Below, piece after piece: positions 23,754-33,400 of a stretch of DNA of 64,000 nt. The position numbers and the translations under genes are program-made. Origin of the DNA: JACMQX01 sp044225675 (GTDB lineage Bacteria > Pseudomonadota > Gammaproteobacteria > Burkholderiales > Burkholderiaceae_C); assembly GCA_044225675.1 (NCBI GenBank), contig JBGAIH010000031.1:1-64000 (forward strand), read 5' to 3'. Within the stretch, counting starts at the first letter, position 1. Every line of letters begins with the position of its first letter. The notes under the pieces are model-generated. The model did no database searches. It saw only the letters and a list, made by a program, of their open reading frames with translations, and was not told the DNA's origin.

Positions 23754-24635
23754 ATGAAAACGGACAGCATAAATGCAATTCCCGGGCCAGTTGACCCGGC
23801 TTTTCCCTCGGTTGCCCCGCCCGTCGACAGCCGGCCGCAAGGCTCGCTGGGGATCATCATGCTGGACACCCGGTTTCCGCGGCCGCCCGGGGATATCGGC
23901 CACCCCGATACCTTTGGCCGGCTGGGTATCCCCACCCAACGCCATGTCGTGAGCGGCATCTGGCCCGAGAAGGTGGTCCAGACGGCGGCCAGCCTGCACA
24001 AGGGGCGCATCACGCCCGCCTTCGTGGCGATCGCACGGCAGCTGGAGCGGCGCGGCGCGCGGGCATTGACGACCAGTTGCGGCTTTCTGGTGCTGCTTCA
24101 GAAGGATCTGCAGGCGGCAGTCCGCATCCCGGTCGTGACGTCCAGTCTCATGCAGTTGCCGCGACTGCTGGCCGCCGAGACTCGTGTCGGCGTGCTGACC
24201 ATCAGCGCCACACGGCTGGGTGCCGAGCACCTGCGCTCCGCAGGTGTTCCCAGGGAGCGCCTGGGCGACGTGGTGGTGCAGGGCGTGGCGCCTGACGGGG
24301 AATTCGCCACGCGAATTCTGCGCAACGACGAGACGATGGACTTTGGCAAGGCGGCGCTCGAGGTGGTGGCGGCGGCGCAGGCGCTCAAGGCGCGTGCGCC
24401 AGATCTGCGCAGTGTGGTGCTGGAGTGCACCAACATGCCGCCTTACAGAGAGGCCATCGAGCAGACAACCGGTCTGAAGACCTGGGCCCTGATGGACGAT
24501 GCGCGTCTTCTTCGGCCCTGGGCGGTGGCGGGCCGTTCTTCGGGCAACGGGCTGGGGCCGGGGGCGATTCAGGCCCCTGCGCCTTTGGGCGTGGCGCCCG
24601 ACGACGCAGCGGTAGCCGCTGGAGGCCCCGCATGA
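23754..24635 (+). CDS. Aspartate/glutamate/hydantoin racemase family protein
   Basis: A 293-residue protein of the Asp/Glu racemase superfamily. Both catalytic-type cysteines are visible, in ALTTSCGFLVLLQKDLQ near residue 110 and VVLECTNMPPYREAIEQ near 227. Homologues interconvert enantiomers of amino acids or hydantoins without cofactor. The first 35 and last 35 residues are low-complexity additions. It is encoded beside TRAP transporters, a D-glutamate-cyclase-family gene and a 5-oxoprolinase, so glutamate or 5-oxoproline stereochemistry is a reasonable role. Its stop overlaps the LysR start (ATGA). Confidence 0.78.
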   Translation: MKTDSINAIPGPVDPAFPSVAPPVDSRPQGSLGIIMLDTRFPRPPGDIGHPDTFGRLGIPTQRHVVSGIWPEKVVQTAASLHKGRITPAFVAIARQLERRGARALTTSCGFLVLLQKDLQAAVRIPVVTSSLMQLPRLLAAETRVGVLTISATRLGAEHLRSAGVPRERLGDVVVQGVAPDGEFATRILRNDETMDFGKAALEVVAAAQALKARAPDLRSVVLECTNMPPYREAIEQTTGLKTWALMDDARLLRPWAVAGRSSGNGLGPGAIQAPAPLGVAPDDAAVAAGGPA

Positions 24636-25567
24636 ACCTGCGCTTCGTGGAAGCCTTCTACTGGGTCGCATCGCTCAAGAGCGTGACGCGTGCGGCCGAC
24701 AAGCTCTTCCTCACGCAGTCAGCCATGTCCAGCCGGATATCGGCGCTGGAGGAGGAGCTGGGCGTTCTCCTGCTCGATCGGCGTGATCGCCAGTTCAAGC
24801 TGACGGTCGCCGGGCAGCGCTTCTTCACCTATGCGCAGAAGCTCCTGGAGCTGCAGCGCGAGGTCAAGGCGGAAATGGGCTCAGCCACGCCCCAATCGGT
24901 GTTGATGCGCATCGGAGCGATCGAGTCGGTCCTGCATTCGTGGCTCATTCCCTGGATCGAGAAGCTGCGCCTGGAGCATCCTGCGCTGGAGCTGGAACTG
25001 ACGGTGGAAACCACGCCGATCCTGATGGATCAGGTACGCCGAGGCACGCAGGATCTGGTGTTCGCCGCGATGCCGGCGCCCGCCGATGGCGTCCGCACGC
25101 GCGCCTTGCCGTCCATGGAGATGGTCTTCATGGGACATGCGCAGATGCACCGCAAGCGCCGCTACGCTCTGGCCGATTTCGCAGGCATCGAGATCATGAC
25201 CTTCCAGCGCGGCTCCCAGCCGCACGTGGCACTGGTCGACCTGTTCCGCCAGGCGCGGGTCGACCCGCCGCGCATCCACACCATCTCGTCCATCTCCGCG
25301 ATGGTCCAGCTGGTGCAGGGGGGCTTTGGCGTCGCGACGCTGCCCCGGCGCGCCGTGCAGCGGCTGTTGACTTTTCCCAACCTCAAGCAGCTGTCGTGCG
25401 AGGCGAGCTTGCAGCCGCTTCCGATCCACGCGAGCTATCGCACCGATCCTGCGACCTATGCGGTCGAGACGCTGGTGCAGAGCGCACTGGCCTTTGTCGG
25501 CAGCGAAGGGCGGGCGCGGTCTGGGACGGGCAGCGCGCGGACAGCATCGAAAAAATCGATGATCTAA
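24632..25567 (+). CDS. LysR-family transcriptional regulator
   Basis: A 311-residue regulator. The N-terminal HTH is SVTRAADKLFLTQSAMSSRI, followed by a linker helix and the substrate-binding-like effector domain. It is translationally coupled to the racemase gene and lies upstream of the D-glutamate cyclase, TRAP and 5-oxoprolinase genes, so it is the obvious regulator of this cluster. The 110 bp downstream, before the next gene, is AT-richer and probably contains the promoter it acts on. Confidence 0.88.
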   Translation: MNLRFVEAFYWVASLKSVTRAADKLFLTQSAMSSRISALEEELGVLLLDRRDRQFKLTVAGQRFFTYAQKLLELQREVKAEMGSATPQSVLMRIGAIESVLHSWLIPWIEKLRLEHPALELELTVETTPILMDQVRRGTQDLVFAAMPAPADGVRTRALPSMEMVFMGHAQMHRKRRYALADFAGIEIMTFQRGSQPHVALVDLFRQARVDPPRIHTISSISAMVQLVQGGFGVATLPRRAVQRLLTFPNLKQLSCEASLQPLPIHASYRTDPATYAVETLVQSALAFVGSEGRARSGTGSARTASKKSMI

Positions 25568-25677
25568 GAAAAAAACTTTGAATTTGCCGGCGCCTGCCAC
25601 GGCACCCAAAATCCGCCCAACGTCATCGAATCGTCACGAAATGAAACGTGACGGAACTTGCTGGAAGGATCTGCGCG

Positions 25678-26502
25678 GTGGGCTCTGCTTCTCAATTGGC
25701 TCTCGAGGTGTTCGGCGCCTCCGGCATCTCGGATGCGCGGCTCGTGCGTCAGCGTATCCGGCAGGGCGGCTGGACCCACCACACCAGCGGGCTGGCAGAT
25801 GATCACGTGCAAGGCAATGTGGTGATCCTGCCGCAAGCCCTGGCGGCTGACTTCCTTCGCTACTGCCAGCGCAATCCCAAACCCTGCCCCGTTCTTGCGG
25901 TGTCCGAGCCCGGCGAGGCCCGCCTGCCCACCCTCGGCGATGACCTGGACATCTGCACCGATCTTCCGCGCTACCGGGTCTGGCGTCACGGCGAACTGGT
26001 GGATGAGCCGGTCGACATCTCGCCTTTGTGGCGCCAGGATCTGGTGACCTTCGTGATCGGCTGTTCGTTCTCTTTCGAGCAGGCTCTGATGGAGGCGGGC
26101 ATTCGTCTTCGTCATGTCGAGCAGGGCCTCAACGTGGCGATGTACCGCACCAACGTCCCGACGGTGCCTGCCGGTGCCTTCGGTGGACCGCTGGTCGTCT
26201 CGATGCGCCCGATGCGGGCGCGGGACGTCATCCGGGCCGTGCAGGTCACTTCGCGCTTTCCTGGTGTTCATGGCGCGCCAGTCCATATCGGCGATCCCTC
26301 GCTCATCGGCATCGACGACCTGTCGCGCCCCGACTACGGCGATGCGGTCGAAGTTCGTTCGGACGAGATCCCTGTTTTCTGGGCCTGCGGCGTGACGCCC
26401 CAGGCGGCGATCCGCCAGGCCCGCCCCGAGTTCTGCATCACGCACGCACCCGGCGCGATGCTGATCACTGATCTTCTCAACAACCAGCTTGCGAGCTTTT
26501 GA
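25678..26502 (+). CDS. D-glutamate cyclase family protein (DUF1445, putative hydro-lyase)
   Basis: A 274-residue member of the UPF0317/DUF1445 family. Identifying motifs are HTSGLADDHVQGNVVILP, VTFVIGCSFSFEQALMEAGI, PAGAFGGPLVVSMRP, a histidine-containing HIGDPSLIGIDD, and EIPVFWACGVTPQAA. The mammalian mitochondrial member (DGLUCY) cyclises D-glutamate to 5-oxo-D-proline; bacterial members are mostly untested. The GTG at 25678 has a GGAAGG 9 nt upstream; a GTG at 25648 would add 10 residues but has a weaker site. The following TRAP genes and 5-oxoprolinase match the predicted chemistry. Confidence 0.85.
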   Translation: MGSASQLALEVFGASGISDARLVRQRIRQGGWTHHTSGLADDHVQGNVVILPQALAADFLRYCQRNPKPCPVLAVSEPGEARLPTLGDDLDICTDLPRYRVWRHGELVDEPVDISPLWRQDLVTFVIGCSFSFEQALMEAGIRLRHVEQGLNVAMYRTNVPTVPAGAFGGPLVVSMRPMRARDVIRAVQVTSRFPGVHGAPVHIGDPSLIGIDDLSRPDYGDAVEVRSDEIPVFWACGVTPQAAIRQARPEFCITHAPGAMLITDLLNNQLASF

Positions 26503-26518
26503 CTCAAGGAGTTTTCCA

Positions 26519-27484
26519 ATGAAGCGACTCATGACGTGCATTGCAGCCGTGGCCTGCGCCGCAGCCGCACAGGCCCAGGTCAAGTGGGACCTCCCCACGG
26601 GCTATGCAGCCAACAGTTTCCAGACGCAGAACGTCCAGCAGTTTGCCAACGACGTCGACAAGGCGACGGGTGGCAAGCTCAAGATCACGCTGCATCCGGG
26701 CGGCTCCCTGTACAAGGCCAACGAGATCAAGCGTGCCGTCCAGACGGGGCAGGTTCAGTCAGCCGAGTTCATCCTGTCGGGCTCTGCCAACGAGAATCCT
26801 CTCTTCGGCGTCGACTCGATCCCCTTCCTGGCTCCGAGCTATGCCGATGCCAAGCGGCTCTACCTCGCCGCCAAGCCGGCTCAGGAAAAGCTTCTCGCCT
26901 CCCAGGGCATCAAGGTCCTTTTCACCGTTCCGTGGCCGGGGCAGTCCCTGTACTCGCTCAAGCCGATCAACAGCCCAGCCGATTTTGCTGGCACGAAGAT
27001 GCGTGCCTACAACCCGGCCACGACGCGAATCGCGCAGCTGCTCAAGGCTCAGCCTGTGACGATCCAGCTGGCTGAGCTGGGCCAGGCGCTGGCCACCGGT
27101 GGTGTCGAGAACTTCCTGACATCCAGTGCGAGCGGCATCGAAAGCAAGCTGTACGAACAGGTGAAGTATTTCTATCCTGTGAGCGCCTGGCTGCCCCGCA
27201 ATGCCACCATCGTGAGCCAGAAGGCCTTCGATGCCCTGGACAAGCCCACGCAGGATGCTCTGCTGAAGGCCGCAGCCGCCGCAGAAGAACGCGGCTGGGC
27301 GATGAGCGAGAAGCTTGACGGCGAGTACATTCGTGAACTCGGCGCCAAGGGCATGACCATCGCCGCCCCGTCAGAGGCCATTCGCAAGGAACTGGCTGCC
27401 ATCGGCGAAACCATGACAGCCGAATGGCTCAAGACCGCAGGCCCGGAGGGCCAGGCCGTGATCGAGGCGTACCGCCGCCGCTGA
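26519..27484 (+). CDS. dctP: TRAP transporter substrate-binding protein (DctP), set 2
   Basis: A 321-residue periplasmic binding protein with a cleavable signal (AVACAAAAQAQ). The core resembles set 1 closely: GGKLKITLHPGGSLYKANEI, PFLAPSYADAKRLY, GTKMRAYNPATTRIAQLLKA and the C-terminal GPEGQAVIEAYRRR. An AAGGAG precedes the ATG at 26519. It begins 16 bp after the D-glutamate cyclase gene and leads dctQ and dctM on the same strand, so cyclase and importer are likely co-transcribed. Confidence 0.92.
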   Translation: MKRLMTCIAAVACAAAAQAQVKWDLPTGYAANSFQTQNVQQFANDVDKATGGKLKITLHPGGSLYKANEIKRAVQTGQVQSAEFILSGSANENPLFGVDSIPFLAPSYADAKRLYLAAKPAQEKLLASQGIKVLFTVPWPGQSLYSLKPINSPADFAGTKMRAYNPATTRIAQLLKAQPVTIQLAELGQALATGGVENFLTSSASGIESKLYEQVKYFYPVSAWLPRNATIVSQKAFDALDKPTQDALLKAAAAAEERGWAMSEKLDGEYIRELGAKGMTIAAPSEAIRKELAAIGETMTAEWLKTAGPEGQAVIEAYRRR

Positions 27485-27562
27485 CCTCCAGCCGCCGGGC
27501 GGGCGTTGAACGTCCGCTCCGGCTTCTTCCTCTTCTTTTCAAGTCCGGACCAGGAGTGTGCG

Positions 27563-28072
27563 GTGGATAAAGTCGTTCTGAATTTTTACAGGCTGCTCAT
27601 GGCGCTGGCTTGCCTCGCGATGCTGGCCTCCTTTGGCGCCGTCATGCTCGGCGTCGTGGCTCGCGAGGTGGGTTGGGAGATTGCAGGCCTGGATGCCTAT
27701 GCGGGCTACGCGATTGCCGCTGCGCTGTTTCTGGCATTGCCGGGGACCTTGCGCCATGGAGACCATATTCGCGTGACGCTGCTTCTCGAGCGCGTACCGC
27801 AACGCGTCCGCGCCGCGCTGGAATGGTGGTGCCTTGCAGCGGCTGTCGGGCTGTCTCTTTACATGGCGTGGTACGCCGTCCGCATGGTGTGGGTGTCGCG
27901 CATGACGCACGACATCTCCACTGCGGCCGATGCCTCGCCGCTGTGGATTCCGCAACTGGCCATGGCGCTTGGATGTGTGGGATTTGCGGTGTCGTTTCTT
28001 CACGCCGTGGTCGCGCGCTGGCGCGGTGGCAACCTGATCGAGTCCGGCGGCGAAGCCGCGCACGTCGAATGA
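27563..28072 (+). CDS. dctQ: TRAP transporter small permease (DctQ), set 2
   Basis: A 169-residue, four-helix small permease subunit. The motif AYAGYAIAAALFLALPGTLR followed by GDHIRVTLLLERVP and the later THDISTAADASPLWIPQ match the set 1 DctQ. The start is a GTG at 27563 with CAGGAG upstream; the open frame further upstream lacks a ribosome-binding site. It lies 24 bp before dctM. Confidence 0.9.
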   Translation: MDKVVLNFYRLLMALACLAMLASFGAVMLGVVAREVGWEIAGLDAYAGYAIAAALFLALPGTLRHGDHIRVTLLLERVPQRVRAALEWWCLAAAVGLSLYMAWYAVRMVWVSRMTHDISTAADASPLWIPQLAMALGCVGFAVSFLHAVVARWRGGNLIESGGEAAHVE

Positions 28073-28096
28073 CCTGCTGACGAGGAACACAGAACC

Positions 28097-29389
28097 ATGG
28101 ACATATTGATTGCTTTCGCGCTGATCCTGCTGCTCTTCGCGGTGCTGGGATCGGGCCTGTGGATTGGCCTGTCACTGCTGGCTGTTGCCGTGATGGCGAT
28201 GGAGTTGTTTACCCAGCGACCTGTCGGGGACAGCATGATGCTGACGATCTGGGGGTCGACATCGAGCTGGACCTTGACCGCGCTGCCGCTCTTTCTGTGG
28301 ATGGGCGAGATTCTCTTTCGCAGCAAGCTGTCGGAGGACATGTTCAAGGGACTCGCGCCCTGGCTCAATCGGCTTCCGGGGCGGCTGCTTCATACGAACG
28401 TGGTGGGTTGCACGATCTTCGCGGCCATCTCCGGTTCATCCGCCGCAACCTGTGCCACGATCGGCAAGATCACGCTTCCTGAGCTCAAGAAGCGAGGCTA
28501 TCCTGAGGACATCTCTGTGGGAACCCTGGCGGGCGCGGGCACCCTGGGTCTCCTGATCCCGCCGTCGATCATCATGATCGTCTACGGTGTGGCTGCCAAC
28601 GTCTCGATCGCCAAGCTGTTCCTGGCTGGTGTCGTGCCAGGTCTGCTGCTAGCCGGGCTTTTCATGGGCTACATCGTCGTGTGGGCGCTGTTCAACAAGG
28701 ACAAGGTCCCGCCAGCCGACGCCGCCATGTCGTTCGGCCAGAAGATCTACGCATCGCGTCACCTCATTCCCGTCGTCTCGCTGATTGCACTGGTTCTGGG
28801 GGGCATCTACAGCGGAATTGCGACGGCGACCGAGGCAGCCGCCCTGGGAGTGGCAGGAGCCCTCGTTCTTGCGCGGATCGAAGGCTCACTCGATTGGGCG
28901 AAGTTCAAGGACGGGCTGGTCGCAGCATGCCGGGTCTACTGCATGATCGGACTGATCCTCGCGGGCGCAGCCTTTCTCACGCTCGCCATGGGCTTCATCG
29001 GGCTGCCGAGGCATCTGGCCGAGTTCATCGGCGCGTTGCATCTCTCGCCTTTCATGCTGATGCTTCTGCTCGTCGTGTTCTTCGTTGTGCTGGGCTGCTT
29101 TCTTGACGGCATCTCGATGGTGGTGCTCACGATCTCCGTCTTGCTGCCTACGGTAGAAGCTGCCGGCTTCGACCTGATCTGGTTTGGCATCTTCATCGTT
29201 CTTGTGGTGGAGATGGCGCAGATCACGCCACCGGTGGGTTTCAACCTGTTCGTTCTGCAAGGACTGACCCGCAAGGAAGTGACCTGGATCGCTCGTACCG
29301 CCATGCCTCTCTTCGCCTTGATGATCGTCGCGGTTCTGCTGACGTACTTCTTCCCTGGCGTGGTGCTGTGGCTACCCAGCCGCATGTAG
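28097..29389 (+). CDS. dctM: TRAP transporter large permease (DctM), set 2
   Basis: A 430-residue large permease with the full DctM motif set (PLFLWMGEILFRSKLSEDMF, GCTIFAAISGSSAATCATIGK, AGAGTLGLLIPPSIIMIVYG, EMAQITPPVGFNLFVLQ). It aligns without gaps to the set 1 DctM across most of its length, so the two systems are recent paralogues or have closely related substrates. It is followed after 50 bp by a further binding-protein gene. Confidence 0.93.
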   Translation: MDILIAFALILLLFAVLGSGLWIGLSLLAVAVMAMELFTQRPVGDSMMLTIWGSTSSWTLTALPLFLWMGEILFRSKLSEDMFKGLAPWLNRLPGRLLHTNVVGCTIFAAISGSSAATCATIGKITLPELKKRGYPEDISVGTLAGAGTLGLLIPPSIIMIVYGVAANVSIAKLFLAGVVPGLLLAGLFMGYIVVWALFNKDKVPPADAAMSFGQKIYASRHLIPVVSLIALVLGGIYSGIATATEAAALGVAGALVLARIEGSLDWAKFKDGLVAACRVYCMIGLILAGAAFLTLAMGFIGLPRHLAEFIGALHLSPFMLMLLLVVFFVVLGCFLDGISMVVLTISVLLPTVEAAGFDLIWFGIFIVLVVEMAQITPPVGFNLFVLQGLTRKEVTWIARTAMPLFALMIVAVLLTYFFPGVVLWLPSRM

Positions 29390-29439
29390 ACGACCGGTGT
29401 CCGCCCCGCCCATTCCCTGGCCGTTTGCAGGAGTGTTTC

Positions 29440-30402
29440 ATGAGGTTGTTTCTGGCGGCCGCCTTGGCAGCGGCGACGATGGCACACGCACAGACGGACT
29501 GGAAACTGGCGACAGGTTACCGCGCTGAGTCCTTTCATACGCAGAACCTCCAGCAGTTCGCGCGGGACGTGGAGCGAGACACGGCCGGGGCGTTGCGTAT
29601 CCAGATCCATGCCAACAACTCGCTCGCCAAACTGGTCGACATTGCCGAGGTCGTTCGGTCGGGCAGAGTCGAGGCAGGCGAAACCATCATGAGCGCTCTC
29701 GTGGGCGACATTCCGGTTGCTGGAGCGGACTCCGTGCCTTTCGCTGTCAGTTCGTACAAGGATGCCCGCCGCATGTGGCGGCTGCAGCGACCCGGCATGG
29801 AGCGCCACTTGGGCGCGCGCGGTCTGCGGCTGCTTTACGCCGTTCCCTGGCCGCCCCAGGGTCTGCATTCGGTGCGTCCGATTCGCAGTGCAGCGGACTT
29901 TCGGGGCTCCCGCATGCGTACCTACAACTCGACGACCGTGCGTATCGCCGAGTTGCTGGGCGCAGCGCCCGTTGACGTGCCGATGGTGGACGTTGGCAAG
30001 GCGCTGGCCGAAGGCAGGATGGACAGCATGATCACGTCGGCCCTGACCGGTGTGGAAAACAAGGTCTGGTCCTCGATCCGGTACTACTACGAGATCAATG
30101 CCTGGTTTCCCAAGAACGTGGTGTTCGTGAACAGCAAAGCTTTCGACAACCTGCCCCCTGCGGTCAGAGCCAAGGTGCTCGACCGGGCGGCGGAGGCCGA
30201 GGTCCGGGGATGGGCCGCGAGCGAGGCGCTGGCCACCACTGCCACAGAAGAGCTGCGCCGCAATGGCGTGAAGGTCGAACGCATCCCCGCGGAGCTTGAG
30301 CAGGAAATCAAGCGCCTCGGCGAGCGATTTTCCCGTGAATGGGTACGATCCGTAGGCAATGAAGCCAACGAAATCTTTGTGCCCTATTACACCCAACCAT
30401 AA
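29440..30402 (+). CDS. Additional TRAP transporter substrate-binding protein (DctP-like)
   Basis: A 320-residue periplasmic binding protein with a short signal peptide ending ATMAHAQ. It keeps the fold and the Arg-containing GSRMRTYNSTTVRIAELLGA motif, but differs clearly from the two other DctP proteins here (for example ALRIQIHANNSLAKLVDIAE). It has no DctQ/M of its own and lies between dctM and the 5-oxoprolinase gene. It probably shares the set 2 membrane subunits and widens their substrate range, for example to the other enantiomer. Confidence 0.88.
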   Translation: MRLFLAAALAAATMAHAQTDWKLATGYRAESFHTQNLQQFARDVERDTAGALRIQIHANNSLAKLVDIAEVVRSGRVEAGETIMSALVGDIPVAGADSVPFAVSSYKDARRMWRLQRPGMERHLGARGLRLLYAVPWPPQGLHSVRPIRSAADFRGSRMRTYNSTTVRIAELLGAAPVDVPMVDVGKALAEGRMDSMITSALTGVENKVWSSIRYYYEINAWFPKNVVFVNSKAFDNLPPAVRAKVLDRAAEAEVRGWAASEALATTATEELRRNGVKVERIPAELEQEIKRLGERFSREWVRSVGNEANEIFVPYYTQP

Positions 30403-30413
30403 TCATCAAAATC

Positions 30414-33400
30414 ATGCAGAAAGACAATTCTCCTCGCTGGCAGTTCTGGATCGACCGGGGTGGCACGTTCACCGACGTGGTCGCGCGGCGTCCTGATGGC
30501 TCGCTCACCACCCACAAGCTGCTGAGCGAAAACCCCGAGCAGTACCGGGACGCCGCCGTGGCTGGCATTCGGCATCTGCTCGGACTGCGTCCTGGCGAGC
30601 CTGTGACGCCCGCCCAGGTGGAGTGCGTGAAGATGGGCACCACCGTGGCGACCAACGCCCTGCTGGAGCGAAAGGGCGAGCCCACGCTGCTTGTCACCAC
30701 CCGGGGGTTTCGTGATGCCTTGCGCATTGCCTACCAGAACCGGCCGCGCATTTTCGATCGCAACATTCTTCTGCCAGAACTGCTCTACAGCGCCGTCGTG
30801 GAAGCGCAGGAGCGGGTCAGCGCGGGGGGTGACGAAGTCCTTCCTCTTGATGAGACGGCACTGAGGACAGCATTGCAGGCGCAGCACGCCGCTGGCTTGC
30901 GCAGCGTGGCCATCGTCTTCATGCATGGTTACCGCTACACGGCTCACGAGAAGGTGGCGGCGCGGATTGCGCGGGAGGTCGGCTTCACGCAGGTGAGCAC
31001 GTCCCACGAGACCAGTCCGATGATGAAGTTCGTGAGCCGGGGGGACACGACAGTCGTCGATGCCTACCTTTCTCCGATCCTGCGCCGCTATGTCGAGCAG
31101 GTCGCAGGAGAGATGCCCGGTGTGCGCCTGTTCTTCATGCAATCGTCCGGGGGGCTGACCGACGCCCATGCCTTTCAGGGCAAGGACGCCATTCTCAGCG
31201 GCCCGGCGGGCGGGATCGTGGGCATGGCGCGCACCGCAGCCCTGGGAGGCCACGACAAGGTGATCGGTTTCGACATGGGGGGCACGTCCACCGATGTCAG
31301 CCACTATGCGGGAGAGTTCGAGCGCGAGTTCGAGACGCAGGTGGCTGGTGTGCGCATGCGCGCACCGATGATGAGCATCCACACCGTTGCGGCTGGTGGG
31401 GGGTCGATCCTCGAGTTCGACGGATCACGCTTTCGCGTCGGTCCGCAGAGCGCGGGGGCGAATCCAGGGCCGGCGAGCTACCGGCGCGGCGGGCCTTTGG
31501 CCGTGACGGACGCGAACGTGATGGTGGGCAAGATCCAGCCCAGGTACTTTCCCAAGGTTTTCGGGCCGCGGGCCGACGATGCGCTCGATGCATCCGTCGT
31601 CCAGCAAAAGTTCAATGAGCTTGCCGCGCGGACCGGCCGCAGCGCCGAAGTCGTCGCCGAAGGCTTCATCAACATCGCCGTCCAGCAGATGGCCAACGCG
31701 ATCAAGAAGATCTCGGTCGCCCGCGGCTATGACGTCACACGCTATACGCTCCAATGCTTCGGGGGTGCAGGGGGTCAGCACGCCTGCCTGGTGGCCGATG
31801 CGTTGGGCATGACACGTGTCTTCGTGCATCCCCTGGCGGGGGTGCTCAGTGCATATGGAATGGGCCTTGCCGACCAGTCGGTGATCCGTGAGCAGGCCGT
31901 CGAACTCAAGCTCTCCGACGAGGCCCTGCCATCGATCGCGGCCAGGCTGGATGCGCTGGCCGGTGCTGCGCAGGACGAGCTCACGCGCCAGGAGGTCAGC
32001 CAGGGCGCCATTGCCGTGCATCGCCGGGTGCATGTACGCTACGAAGGCAGCGACTCTGCGCTGGTCGTTCCGTTCGGGACGCTGGCCGCTATCGAAGGCG
32101 CCTTCGAAACCGCCTACCGCCAGCGCTTCGCATTCCTCATGCAGGGCAAGGGACTGGTCGTCGAGGCGGTATCGGTCGAAGCGGTGGTCGCCGGGGACGC
32201 GCCTGCCGAGCCGCGCCATCCCACCCATGAGCTGCGCGAGGTGCCGCGCCGGGAGACAGTGCGCATGTACTCTGGCGGCCAATGGCATGACGCCGCTCTG
32301 GTGGTGCGTGAAGACATGCGTCCGGGTGACGTCGTTTCCGGCCCTGCAATCATTGCCGAGAAGAATGCCACGACGATCGTCGAGCCGGGCTGGGAGGCTG
32401 CGCTCACCGCGCTCGACCATCTCGTGCTGGACCGGCGCGCCGCCCGCAGCGTGAAGTTCGCGGCAGGCACCACGGTCGATCCGGTGCTTCTCGAAGTCTT
32501 CAACAACCTGTTCATGAACATTGCGGAGCAGATGGGGCTGCAGCTGCAGAACACGGCTTACTCGGTCAACATCAAGGAACGGCTGGATTTCTCCTGCGCG
32601 CTGTTCGATGCAGAAGGCAACCTGATCGCCAATGCGCCCCACATGCCCGTCCATCTGGGCTCCATGGGCGAGAGCATCAAGACCGTCGTGCGCGAGAACG
32701 CCGCCACCATGCAACCGGGCGATGTTTATGTACTGAACGACCCCTACCACGGTGGAACGCACCTGCCCGATGTCACGGTGATCACGCCGGTCTACCTTGG
32801 CGACAAACCGGCTTTCTATGTGGGTTCGCGTGGGCATCACGCCGACATCGGCGGGACGACGCCAGGCTCCATGCCGCCCTTCTCGACCCTGATCGAGGAA
32901 GAGGGCGTTCAGATCAACAACGTCAAACTGGTGGAGCGGGGTGTTCTCCGTGAAGCCGAGATGGTGGCGTTGCTCAAGAGCGGCAAGTATCCGAGCCGCA
33001 ATCCGCAGCAGAACATGGCCGACCTCAAGGCGCAGATTGCCGCCAACGAGAAGGGCGTGCAGGAGCTGCGCAAGATGGTCGATCAGTTCGGGCTTGACGT
33101 CGTGCAGGCCTACATGCGCCACGTGCAGGACAACGCTGAAGAGTCGGTGCGCCGCGTGATCACGCGCCTCAAGGATGGCAGTTTCACCCTGCCGCTGGAC
33201 AACGGCGCGCAGATCCAGGTGGCCATTCGGGTGGACGCCCAGAACCGCAGCGCGGAGATCGACTTCACCGGGACATCCCCACAACAGATCAACAACTTCA
33301 ACGCGCCAACGGCGGTGTGCATGGCGGCCGTGCTCTATGTGTTCCGGACGCTGGTCGACGACGACATTCCGCTCAATGCGGGCTGCCTCAAACCCTTGAA

